NCBI RefSeq assembly: GCF_014202315.1
Contig: NZ_JACHGN010000011.1
Span: forward strand, 1-64,000
From: Thermocatellispora tengchongensis
GTDB lineage: Bacteria > Actinomycetota > Actinomycetes > Streptosporangiales > Streptosporangiaceae
Length of the DNA stretch: 64,000 nt
Direction of reading: 5' to 3'
Shown here: positions 1 through 7,970 of the stretch, piece after piece
How the letters are laid out: the number at the start of each line of letters is the position of its first letter
Position numbering within the stretch: position 1 is the stretch's first letter
The notes under the pieces: model-generated
The model's database searches: none
Seen by the model: only the letters and a program-made list of their open reading frames with translations
What the model was told of the DNA's origin: nothing
Made by a program: the position numbers and the translations under genes

Positions 1-86
1 GGGGTTGTGGCTGGGGGGCGACCCCACCTTCGCACGCGCGGTGCCCCGCTTCGAATGTGGGCGGCGGCCCGCCTCTTGTGCCCCCC

Positions 87-120
87 GGGCCGGCCGGGGC
101 GGGCCGCCCCGGCCCGGCCC
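87..120. terminator. GC-rich hairpin, likely terminator of an upstream gene
   Basis: The arms at 87-100 and 106-120 are complementary with one bulge and enclose a 5-nt GGGCC loop. No U-tract follows, which is common for actinomycete terminators. It lies upstream of the GH4 gene and probably ends a transcript entering from the left edge. I see no gene in 1-192. Confidence 0.45.
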
Positions 121-192
121 GGCGCGAAGGACGGCGGATGCCGGTGAATGGAGGCTTTCGAAGCGGTAAGCTCCTGCTTCCAGGAGGTTCGA

Positions 193-1506
193 ATGGCAAA
201 GGTGGCCTTCGTAGGAGCGGGGAACGTCGAACTGACCCGTAAGATCCTCTCCGACCTGATGTCCAGTCCCGAGCTCGTCGGCAGCCTGCGGGTGGCACTG
301 CACGACATCGACCCGGGCCGCCTCGCCACCGCCGAGACGCTGGCCCGCCGCCTTGACTCCGAGACGGGCGCGGGCGCGGTCGTCGAGGCCGGCGCCGACC
401 GCGAGGCGGCGCTGGCCGGCGCCGACTTCGTGATCTGCCAGATCGACGTGGGCGGCTACGAGGCGTCGCTGGCCGACTTCGAGATCCCCCGCCGCTACGG
501 TGTGCGGCAGACCGTCGGCGACACGCTCGGCCTCGGCGGCATCTTCCGCGGGCTGCGCGCCATCCCGGTGCTGCTCGGCCTGGCCCGCGACATGGTGCGG
601 CTGTGCCCGCAGGCCTGGCTGCTGAACTACACCGACCCGATGGCCACCCTGTGCGCGGCCGTGGTCGCGGGCACGCCGCTGCGCCGGGTGGCCGGCCTGT
701 GCCACTCGGTCCGCGACACCCACGCGCTGCTCGCCGACCTGATCGGGCGGGAGCTCCGCGACATCGACTTCCTCACCGCCGGGCTGAACCACCAGGCGTT
801 CGTGCTCCGGTTCGAAAGCGGCGGCCGGTCACTGTACGGAGACCTCGACCTGGTGATGGCGGACGACCCGGAACTGCGCGGGCACGCCCGCGCCGAGATC
901 TACCGGCGGTTCGGCTACTTCCCCACCGAGTCCAGCGAGCACGCCGCCGAGTACGTGCCCTGGTTCCTGCCGCACGAGAAGGAGGTGCTCCGGCTCGACC
1001 CGCCGCTCAACGAGGGCCTGCGGCGCCGGGCCCGCAAGCTCGACGCCTACGAGCGGCTGCGCGGCGCGCTGGCCGCCGGGGAGCCGGTGCTGGCCCGGTG
1101 GAAGCACTTCGAGATGGCGTCCGAGGTGATCCATTCGATGCTCACCGGCACACCGCGCGAGGTTCAGCTCACCCTGCCCAACGACGGGCTGATCGCCAAC
1201 CTGCCGGCCGGCGCCTGTGTGGAGGTCCCGGCCCTGGTGGACGGCACGGGCATCCACCCGGTGCCGGTCGGCGCACTGCCCGTGCAGCTCGCGGCGCTGA
1301 ACCGGACGTTCCTGAACGTGGTGGAGCTGACCATGGCAGCGGTCCTGGAGGAGCGACGATCGGCGGTGTACCAGGCGGCCATGCTCGACCCCAACACCTC
1401 GGCGACCCTCCCGCTGGCGGCCATCGAGGCGGTGTGCGACGACCTCCTGCGGGCTCACGCGGCGTACCTGCCGGCCGGCATCACACGCGGCGAGGCGGGC
1501 CGATGA
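193..1506 (+). CDS. GH4 family alpha-glycosidase (MelA/AglA-like)
   Basis: A 437-residue glycoside hydrolase of family 4. These enzymes use NAD+ and a divalent metal and cleave glycosides through a 3-keto intermediate. The N-terminal Rossmann motif GAGNVELTRKIL fits NAD binding. The NYTDPM segment, GLCHSVRDT (Cys/His metal ligands) and TESSEHAAEYVPWF match the MelA alpha-galactosidase branch rather than 6-phospho-glucosidases, so the substrate is probably a non-phosphorylated alpha-galactoside, glucoside or glucuronide. The ATG at 193 is chosen because CAGGAGG lies 5-12 nt upstream; an ATG at 148 has no such site. The stop overlaps the next start (ATGA), so the pair is translationally coupled to a DeoR regulator. 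No sugar transporter is visible; it may lie left of the window. Confidence 0.9.
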   Translation: MAKVAFVGAGNVELTRKILSDLMSSPELVGSLRVALHDIDPGRLATAETLARRLDSETGAGAVVEAGADREAALAGADFVICQIDVGGYEASLADFEIPRRYGVRQTVGDTLGLGGIFRGLRAIPVLLGLARDMVRLCPQAWLLNYTDPMATLCAAVVAGTPLRRVAGLCHSVRDTHALLADLIGRELRDIDFLTAGLNHQAFVLRFESGGRSLYGDLDLVMADDPELRGHARAEIYRRFGYFPTESSEHAAEYVPWFLPHEKEVLRLDPPLNEGLRRRARKLDAYERLRGALAAGEPVLARWKHFEMASEVIHSMLTGTPREVQLTLPNDGLIANLPAGACVEVPALVDGTGIHPVPVGALPVQLAALNRTFLNVVELTMAAVLEERRSAVYQAAMLDPNTSATLPLAAIEAVCDDLLRAHAAYLPAGITRGEAGR

Positions 1507-2324
1507 CGGACCGGGTGCCCCCGGCGCCGCCTCCCGCCCCCGACGCCGCGGCCGCGGTACGCCGCGACCGCATCGTGGAGCTGGTGCTGGAGCACGAGTT
1601 CGTCCGGGTCACCGACCTGGCCGAGATCTTCGGCGTGTCCAGCGTGACCATCCGCGGCGACCTGGAACTGCTCGACCGTCAGGGGGCGGTCCGCCGGGTC
1701 CGCGGCGGCGCGATCCACGCCAAGGCCGCGCCGCCGGCGGCGCCGTCGTACGAGGTCGCGCCGGGCGACTCCGCCATCGAGAACACCCGGCTGGCCCGGC
1801 ACGCCGCCGCGCTGGTGACCGACGGCGAGAGCATCATCATCGACACCGGCGCCACCACCACGTTCCTGGCCCGCGCCCTGGTGGCCCGCGGCGACCTGTC
1901 CGATGTCGTGATCTTCACCAACAGCCTGCGCGTCGCGGTCGAGCTGGAGCCGGCCATTCCCCGGTTCTCCGTGCTGGTCACCGGCGGAACGCTCCGGCCG
2001 GGCACGCACTCGCTGGTGGACCCGCTGGGCGCGCCCATGCTGGAGCGCATCCACGCCGACACGGTGTTCCTCGACTGCCACGGTGTGCATCTGGAGTCCG
2101 GCGTCACCGGCGCGAACCTGCTGGAGGCCGAGGTCAAACGGCGCATGATCGGCGCCTCGCGGCGCCGGATCGTCCTGGCCGAGTCCACCAAACTGGGCCG
2201 GACCGGGCTGGCGCCGATCTGTGCGCTGTCCGAGGTGAACCTCCTGGTCACCGACGCCGACGCACCGCCCGGCTTCGTGGCCGCCGCCCGGGAGCGGGGC
2301 ACCGAGGTCGAGCCGGCGAGGTGA
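1503..2324 (+). CDS. DeoR/GlpR family transcriptional repressor
   Basis: A 273-residue regulator. Residues ~20-75 form the DeoR winged helix (VTDLAEIFGVSSVTIRGDLE, then the GAVRRVRGGA wing). The remainder is the DeoRC sugar-phosphate-sensing domain, with the IDTGATTTFLARAL phosphate-binding loop and FLDCHGVHLESGVT. The family usually represses sugar catabolic operons and is released by a phosphosugar. The ATG overlaps the GH4 stop, so it most likely controls its own glycosidase operon. The N terminus is proline- and alanine-rich before the helix-turn-helix. Its operator could not be identified. Confidence 0.92.
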   Translation: MTDRVPPAPPPAPDAAAAVRRDRIVELVLEHEFVRVTDLAEIFGVSSVTIRGDLELLDRQGAVRRVRGGAIHAKAAPPAAPSYEVAPGDSAIENTRLARHAAALVTDGESIIIDTGATTTFLARALVARGDLSDVVIFTNSLRVAVELEPAIPRFSVLVTGGTLRPGTHSLVDPLGAPMLERIHADTVFLDCHGVHLESGVTGANLLEAEVKRRMIGASRRRIVLAESTKLGRTGLAPICALSEVNLLVTDADAPPGFVAAARERGTEVEPAR

Positions 2325-2409
2325 GCGAACCTGCCGCGGGAGATCGCCCACGCCCCGCGCTCGCTCGCCCTCGCCAGAGGAACTCCCCGATCCGAACCGC
2401 AGGAGGGAC

Positions 2410-2446
2410 GGACCCGAAGCCCCACGCGATCGTGGGGACGGGGTCC
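2410..2446. terminator. Bidirectional terminator hairpin
   Basis: An inner perfect stem CCCCACG/CGTGGGG (2420-2426 and 2431-2437, loop CGAT) is extended by an outer GGACCC/GGGTCC pair. It sits between the convergent ends of the DeoR gene and the cytochrome b gene and can serve both strands. Confidence 0.7.
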
Positions 2447-2467
2447 GGCCCGTGGCCTGTCACACGG

Positions 2468-3859
2468 TCATCTGCCTGAGGGGATCGCCGGCTCCCGGCG
2501 CTCCTGCCGCGCCGGCGCCAGCCGTTCGTGGAATCCGCCGTCCGGGGACCGGGTGATGATCCCGGTCTCGACCCCGTGCTCGGCGACGTGGCGATCGGCC
2601 TGCTGAAGTGCGAGGCAGATCCGCCGGGTGAGGACGAAGGCGATGACAGGGCCGATGACCACGGCGAACCTGAAGAAGATCGTCACGGCCTCGACGGTGA
2701 GGTGGAAGTGGTGGGCGATCTGGTCGTTGGCCGCGGCCGCCCACAGCAGGCCGTAGAACGTGATGCCGGCGACCGCGATGGCCGTCTTCACCGGCGTGTC
2801 CCGTGGCCGGTCGAGCACGTCATGCGCGCGCGTTTCGCGGGTCATTCGGCTCGTGCTCTTGGGCCGGCCCAGCGCGTCGCGGCGGTCACGCCGCGCCAGG
2901 AGGAGGCGTTCGGCCATCGGATAGGCGGCCAGGGCGGCGAAGAAGACCCCGGGCACCACCAGTGTGGGGACGAGGACCGCGAGGCTGAGCGTGTAGTCCG
3001 CGATGGTGAGCTCCCACCCGGGCATGATGCGGAGCGCGCCGTCGAGGAAGCCCATGTACCAGTCGGGAACCGAGCCCGCCGAGATCTGCGTCGGCTTGGC
3101 GGGGCCGTACAGCCAGATGGGGGCGATCTGGAACCCGAACCCGAGGACGATCAGCATGCCGATCGTCGCGAGCGCCATCATCGGGCGTGCGCTCCGCCGC
3201 GCCGGCAGCGAGGCGATGAACCGGGAGTGGCCGTGCCGCCGCACCAGCATTTCACGGGCGATGAGCAGCGCGGCCATGACTGCCGCGATCAGCAGGTGCC
3301 CGCCGTACATGACCGGGATGACCCGATCACCGGGGAAGTCCGGGCCGAACAGCAGCGACATCGCCCAGGTTCCCACCACGGGGATGGACTGCACCACCGA
3401 CATGATCAGCCACAGGCTCCCGCCCGACAGGCTGTCGTCGGGCAGGGCGTTGCCGGTCTCGCCCGCGGCCATGCCCAGCGCCAGCAGCGTCACCCAGATC
3501 AGCCACTGCCCGGTGCGCGGGCGGCGGAACGCGCCGGTGAGGAACATCCGCAGCAACTGCAGCACGACGGCCGCCACGAAGACGAGCGCCGCCCAGTGGT
3601 GGGCCTGGCGGATGAGCAGGCCGCCGCGCACCTCCAGGCTCAGGTGCATGGTCGAGTCGAAGGCCCTGCTGACGAGGAGTCCGCGCAGCGGGCCGTACGA
3701 GCCGTCATAGACCACCTGCGACATGCCGGGGTCGTAGAACAGCATCAGCACCGCCCCGGTCACCACCAGAACGGCGAACGACCAGACGGCGATTTCCGCG
3801 AACATGAACGACCAGTGGGAGAACTGAAACGAGCGGCGCCTGGCCGACAACGAACGCAT
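2468..3859 (-). CDS. QcrB-like cytochrome b, lacking haem bH ligands
   Basis: A 463-residue membrane protein homologous along its length to actinobacterial QcrB, the cytochrome b of the bc1 complex, including the C-terminal HGVETGI segment typical of that group. Helix B keeps the first ligand (His87/His88 in RQAHHW), but the position 14 residues on is Gln101. Helix D keeps His188, but positions 202-203 are Arg-Glu, so the second ligands of both helices, which bind haem bH, are missing. The Qo loop has PDWY at 265-268 (PEWY/PDFY in relatives). No QcrA, QcrC or oxidase genes are adjacent, so it is a stand-alone paralogue. An ECF41-type promoter lies 31 nt upstream, and the ATG has a G-rich ribosome site. 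It may be a one-haem quinol-binding protein. Confidence 0.9.
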   Translation of the reverse strand: MRSLSARRRSFQFSHWSFMFAEIAVWSFAVLVVTGAVLMLFYDPGMSQVVYDGSYGPLRGLLVSRAFDSTMHLSLEVRGGLLIRQAHHWAALVFVAAVVLQLLRMFLTGAFRRPRTGQWLIWVTLLALGMAAGETGNALPDDSLSGGSLWLIMSVVQSIPVVGTWAMSLLFGPDFPGDRVIPVMYGGHLLIAAVMAALLIAREMLVRRHGHSRFIASLPARRSARPMMALATIGMLIVLGFGFQIAPIWLYGPAKPTQISAGSVPDWYMGFLDGALRIMPGWELTIADYTLSLAVLVPTLVVPGVFFAALAAYPMAERLLLARRDRRDALGRPKSTSRMTRETRAHDVLDRPRDTPVKTAIAVAGITFYGLLWAAAANDQIAHHFHLTVEAVTIFFRFAVVIGPVIAFVLTRRICLALQQADRHVAEHGVETGIITRSPDGGFHERLAPARQERREPAIPSGR

Positions 3860-3889
3860 GTGAGGCCCCCTAACCTTGCCTACTCACAA

Positions 3890-3916
3890 GACGGAATCGG
3901 GCCGCGGGGTGTGACA
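3890..3916 (-). promoter_or_regulatory. ECF41-type promoter of the cytochrome b gene
   Basis: On the minus strand TGTCACA (3916-3910) is followed by exactly 16 nt and CGTC (3893-3890). This matches the TGTCACA / CGTC consensus known for ECF41 sigma factors. The predicted start near 3882 leaves a leader of about 24 nt before the ATG at 3859. The sigma gene itself is nearby, at 5350. Confidence 0.72.
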
Positions 3917-4052
3917 GCGATGAGGCGCCGCCGACGGTGATTCACGTCACTGCCGCCGGGTCCTTCGCCGGGGGCCGGAGTGGCCGGGCCCGCCCCTGCG
4001 CGGTCGTCCGGGCCGCGGTCCGCGACGCCGGATCGGCCTGCTCCCGCCCGCA

Positions 4053-4079
4053 TGTCACGGCCGGGCAGCATGTCTCGTC
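4053..4079 (+). promoter_or_regulatory. ECF41-type promoter of the flavoprotein-sigma operon
   Basis: TGTCACG (4053-4059), a 16-nt spacer and CGTC (4076-4079) repeat the element found on the opposite strand at 3890-3916, with one change (final A to G) and the same spacing. It would start transcription near 4086 and make the sigma operon autoregulated. Confidence 0.68.
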
Positions 4080-4138
4080 TTCTGTGGAGACGGCGGCGCG
4101 GAGAACGCCGCCGGGCTTTCAGAACCGAAAGGGTGACG

Positions 4139-5353
4139 ATGCGGACCGATGTAGTGGTGATCGGCGGAGGATACGCCGGCGTCATGGCGGCGAACCGTCT
4201 CAGGCAGCGCGAGGACGTGGTGGTGACATTGATCAACTCACGTCCCGTATTCGTCGATCGCGTCCGGCTGCACCAGCTCGTGGGCGGTTCGCACGACGCG
4301 GTCGCCGACTACGGCGACGTTCTGGGCGAGGGCGTACGCCTCGTCGTCGACACGGTGGTCCGGATCGACGCCGCCGGCCGCAGCGTGCTCCTGTCCTCCG
4401 GGAGCACCATCGGCTACGACTACCTGATCTACGCGGTGGGCAGTGCCGGCGCCGAGCCGGTGGTGCCCGGGGCCGCCGAGTTCGCTCACCCCATCGCGGG
4501 CCTGGAGGAGGCGCGGCGACTGCGGTCGGTGCTCGACGCCGTTCCGGCCTCGGCGCCGATCGCCGTGGTCGGTGGTGGCCCGACCGGCATCGAGACGGCC
4601 GCCGAGCTCGCCGAGGGGGGACGGAACGTGACCCTGGTCTGCGGCGGGGTCCTCGGCCCATACCTTCACCCGAAGGCTCGGCGCGCGGTCGCCAAGCGGC
4701 TGGCCAAGCTGGGCATCACGGTGCTGGAGGGCGCGGAGTCCAAGGTGGTGGCCGTGACCGCCGATGCCGTCGAACTCGCCGACGGCCGCCGGTCGCCCAG
4801 CGAGGTGACCATCTGGACGGCCGGTTTCGCCGTCCCCGGACTGGCCCGCGACAGCGGGCTGACCACGGACGCGGCGGGGCGGCTGCTGACCGACGAGACG
4901 CTCACGAGCGTCGATGACGACCGTGTCGTGGGCGCCGGTGACGCGGTGTCGCCCTCCGGCCGGCCCCTGCGGATGAGCGGCCAGGTCGCGTTCTCCCTGG
5001 GCGCGCAGGCCGCCGACACGGTGCTCAGCCGGATCGCCGGGAGTGTCCCGAAGCCCATCGACTCCGGGTTCGCCGGCCAGTGCCTGAGCCTGGGGCGGCG
5101 GGCCGGCGTTTTCCAGTTCGCCCGCCGGGACGACATCGCGACGAGCTACTACGTCAGCGGCCGGCTGGGGGCGACGCTGAAGGAGATCGCCTGCAAGGCC
5201 GGTTTCCGCCATCTCACGACCGAGGCGCGCAGGCCCGGAGGGTACACCTGGCTCAAGGACGACAGCCGCGCCGCCCGAGTCCGCGACGGCCATCACGTCA
5301 CGCCGGCGGCTCAGCCCGGCCCCCTCGGCGTTGGAAGGACGCCGGCGCCATGA
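4139..5353 (+). CDS. NDH-2-like FAD/NAD(P)H oxidoreductase
   Basis: A 404-residue flavoprotein of the pyridine nucleotide-disulphide oxidoreductase family, closest in style to type II NADH:quinone dehydrogenases. An FAD-binding GGGYAG lies at the extreme N terminus, a second dinucleotide motif (VVGGGPTGIETAAEL) in the middle, and the FAD-closing VVGAGDAV near residue 265. There is no redox-active CxxC. The ATG at 4139 is preferred: AAAGGG lies 6 nt upstream and FAD-binding begins at residue 6, while a longer reading from 3980 adds an arginine-rich non-homologous tail. Its stop overlaps the sigma-factor ATG. Oxidoreductases are established partners of ECF41 factors. It may feed electrons to quinone and so connect to the divergent cytochrome b. 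Confidence 0.88.
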   Translation: MRTDVVVIGGGYAGVMAANRLRQREDVVVTLINSRPVFVDRVRLHQLVGGSHDAVADYGDVLGEGVRLVVDTVVRIDAAGRSVLLSSGSTIGYDYLIYAVGSAGAEPVVPGAAEFAHPIAGLEEARRLRSVLDAVPASAPIAVVGGGPTGIETAAELAEGGRNVTLVCGGVLGPYLHPKARRAVAKRLAKLGITVLEGAESKVVAVTADAVELADGRRSPSEVTIWTAGFAVPGLARDSGLTTDAAGRLLTDETLTSVDDDRVVGAGDAVSPSGRPLRMSGQVAFSLGAQAADTVLSRIAGSVPKPIDSGFAGQCLSLGRRAGVFQFARRDDIATSYYVSGRLGATLKEIACKAGFRHLTTEARRPGGYTWLKDDSRAARVRDGHHVTPAAQPGPLGVGRTPAP

Positions 5354-6273
5354 CCCGGGCTCACGAGTTCGAGCAGGTGCGTCCGCTGCTGTTCTCGATC
5401 GCGTACCGGATCCTCGGGAGCGTGGAGGATGCCGAGGACGCGGTCCAGGAGACCTGGCTGCGTTACGCGAACTCCGAGACGGAGCCGGTCTCGGTCCAGG
5501 CGTATCTGTCGCGGGTCGTGACCCGGGTCGCGATCGACGTGCTTCGCTCGGCACGGGTGCGGCGGGAGGCGTACATCGGGGAGTGGTTCCCTGAACCGCT
5601 GCTCGACGACCCCTACGATGACCCGGAACGGTCGGCGGAACTGGCCGACTCGGTCTCCATGACGGCGCTGTTGATGCTGGAGCGGCTGAGCCCGCTCGAA
5701 AGAGCGGTGTTCGTGCTCCGCGACGTGTTCGCCTTCGAGTTCGCGGAGATCGCCGCCGCCGTGGGACGATCGGAGGCGGCGTGCCGCCAGCTCGCGGTGC
5801 GCGCTCGACGTCACATGAACGAGGGCCGTCCCCGGTTCGAGGCGGACCGGCGGGAGCGTGAGGAACTCGCCGGGCGCTTCTTCGACGCGATACGAGAAGG
5901 TGACGTCGCCGCGCTGCGCGAAGTGCTGGCGGCCGACGTACAGGCGGTCGGTGACGGCGGCGGCAAGGCCCCGGTCTTCGGGCGCGTCATCGCCGGCGTG
6001 GACAACGTCGCCCGGCTGTTCAGCGCCATGGTTCCCGCGCTCCTCGCCATCGGCGGCACGATCGAGGCTCGCGAGGTGAACGGACAGCCCGGGGCCATCT
6101 TCCGGGACCGGGACGGGAAGGTCATCAACGCGTTGTCCCTCGACGTCTACGACGGTCGCATCCAGACGATCCGGACGGTGGTCAATCCGGACAAGCTCCG
6201 GCACGTGGGTCCCGTGGCGGATGTGTGGCGGGTCAACCGGGACGCACGCAGGGCCCGCCGCGCCACCACCTGA
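5350..6273 (+). CDS. ECF41 (SigJ-like) sigma factor with SnoaL C-domain
   Basis: A 307-residue sigma factor. Residues ~5-70 form region 2 (AEDAVQETWLRY). The linker carries WFPEP at 79-83, a variant of the ECF41 WLPEP signature. Region 4 follows (LSPLERAVFVLRDVF...ACRQLAVRARR), then a fused SnoaL/NTF2-like domain with DGGGK and a late NPDKL, both ECF41 hallmarks. In this group the C-terminal domain takes the place of a separate anti-sigma factor and tunes activity; no anti-sigma gene is present here. The ATG overlaps the flavoprotein stop. Two matching promoters, at 3890-3916 (minus) and 4053-4079 (plus), suggest it drives its own operon and the cytochrome b gene. The inducing signal is unknown. 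Confidence 0.92.
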   Translation: MTRAHEFEQVRPLLFSIAYRILGSVEDAEDAVQETWLRYANSETEPVSVQAYLSRVVTRVAIDVLRSARVRREAYIGEWFPEPLLDDPYDDPERSAELADSVSMTALLMLERLSPLERAVFVLRDVFAFEFAEIAAAVGRSEAACRQLAVRARRHMNEGRPRFEADRREREELAGRFFDAIREGDVAALREVLAADVQAVGDGGGKAPVFGRVIAGVDNVARLFSAMVPALLAIGGTIEAREVNGQPGAIFRDRDGKVINALSLDVYDGRIQTIRTVVNPDKLRHVGPVADVWRVNRDARRARRATT

Positions 6274-6290
6274 GCCTCCCGCCTTCCGGG

Positions 6291-6320
6291 TTGATAGGCA
6301 AGTGGGGACTTGCCTATGGT
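6291..6320 (+). promoter_or_regulatory. ArsR promoter with embedded operator
   Basis: A perfect inverted repeat, ATAGGCAAGT (6294-6303) and ACTTGCCTAT (6308-6317) with spacer GGGG, lies between TTGATA (6291-6296) and TATGGT (6315-6320), which form a sigma-70-like -35/-10 pair 18 nt apart. A bound dimer would block the promoter. The expected start falls at the ATG at 6328, so the mRNA is probably leaderless. Confidence 0.7.
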
Positions 6321-6616
6321 GAGGGTCATGGCGGAGGATGTCTTCAAGGCACTGGCCGACCCCACCCGCCGGCGCATCCTCGATGAGCTGGTGGAACGGG
6401 ACGGCCAGACCTTGTTCGAGATTTGCACGCGGCTGGTGACCAAGCACGGTCTCGGACTGTCCCGCCAGGCGATCAGCCAGCACCTGGCGGTACTGGAATC
6501 CGCAGGTCTGGTCCGTTCGCGGCGCGAGGGCCGCTACAAGTTCCACGATCTGAACACCGAACCCCTTGAGCTCATCATCACACGGTGGCTCAAGCCCGAT
6601 ACGCCGGAGGCACCCC

Positions 6617-7003
<387 letters not shown>

Positions 7004-7178
7004 GCACCCGGCGCCTACGCCCGCCCGGCCGGGAAGCGCGACGACTCGCCGCCGGAAGACCCCTCGCGGGTTTGGCGACTTTCCGATGGAACCTGTCACT
7101 CATGCCACTGGGAGCCGCTGCGGAGCGCCCGTACGGTAGGGGCCGCAACCGGCCGACTCCCTACATGAAGGACGTTTC

Positions 7179-7862
7179 ATGCACGCCCAGGTCGTCCTCT
7201 TCGATGGTTTCGATCCGCTCGACGCCATCGCCCCGTACGAAGTGCTCTATGCCGGAGGCATGGCCGCCGGCGGGGCGCTGACCGTGGAGCTGGTGAGCGC
7301 CGAGGGGCCGCGTGAGGTGGTGAGCGGCACCGGTGGCATGCCGCTGCGCGCCACCGCCGCGCTGGACCCGGAACGGGCCGACCTGGTGGTGGTGCCCGGC
7401 GCCTCGGGCCGGGCCGGCGAGCCCGGCGAGGCGCCGGGCGGCGAGACGCGGCCGGGGCAGCAGGACGAGTACATCTCCGTGCTCCTGGCCCGCACCCTGA
7501 ACACCGGGCTGCCCGCCCTGCTGAAGTCGGCGATGGAGCGCCCGGAGGTGACCGTCGCGACGGTGTGCGGCGGCTCGCTCGTCCTCGCCATGGCCGGCCT
7601 GCTGGAGGGCCGGTACGCCACCACGCACCACCTGGGCGTCGAGCTGCTCGCCGCCACCGGGGTCCACGCGGTTCGCGCCCGGATCGTGGACGACGGCGAC
7701 CTCGTCACCGGCGCCGGCGTCACCTCCGGCCTCGATGTGGGCCTCTACCTGCTGGAACGGGAGATCGGGCCGCGGGTGGCGCAGGCCGTCGAGGAGCTGT
7801 TCGCCCACGAGCGCCGCGGCGTCGTGTGGCGCGACATCGGCCCCGCGCCCACCGCCTTCTGA
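7179..7862 (+). CDS. DJ-1/PfpI family protein
   Basis: A 227-residue cytosolic class I glutamine-amidotransferase-like protein. The N terminus (VVLFDGFDPLDAIAPYEVL) is the DJ-1 first strand with the conserved acidic residues, and the nucleophile elbow is TVCGGS, with Cys around residue 130. An insertion rich in Gly, Pro and Glu near residues 75-105 may be a surface loop. Relatives include isonitrile hydratases, deglycase-like proteins and AraC sensor domains; the substrate is not inferable. The ATG has AAGGACG a few bases upstream. It stands alone. Confidence 0.88.
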   Translation: MHAQVVLFDGFDPLDAIAPYEVLYAGGMAAGGALTVELVSAEGPREVVSGTGGMPLRATAALDPERADLVVVPGASGRAGEPGEAPGGETRPGQQDEYISVLLARTLNTGLPALLKSAMERPEVTVATVCGGSLVLAMAGLLEGRYATTHHLGVELLAATGVHAVRARIVDDGDLVTGAGVTSGLDVGLYLLEREIGPRVAQAVEELFAHERRGVVWRDIGPAPTAF

Positions 7863-7970
7863 CGGGCCCGGGGCCCGCCGGTCTCATCCACGATTGAAGG
7901 TTCACCAGGGCAGGAGCGGGCGTTTCGCCGGAAAAGTTTACAGCGAAAGTTCAACGATACCGTCGAAGGC

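Noticed and set aside
187-195. GGTTCGAAT resembling a tRNA T-arm
   Set aside because: No acceptor, D or anticodon stem can be formed around it; it overlaps the GH4 start region.
57-242. 61-residue frame upstream of the GH4 gene
   Set aside because: Proline/arginine/glycine-rich with no ribosome site or motif, and it overlaps the hairpin and the GH4 gene.
2458-2464. TGTCACA element near the cytochrome b stop
   Set aside because: No CGTC lies 16 nt downstream and it is at a gene end, so it is not an ECF41 promoter.
2528-3940. 470-residue frame opposite the cytochrome b gene
   Set aside because: Its composition is that of an antisense shadow, and the cytochrome b frame shows clear membrane helices and family motifs.
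7937-7961. TTTACA ... GATACC as a promoter for the esterase-like gene
   Set aside because: The spacer is only 13 nt, too short for a sigma-70-type promoter, so it is not annotated.
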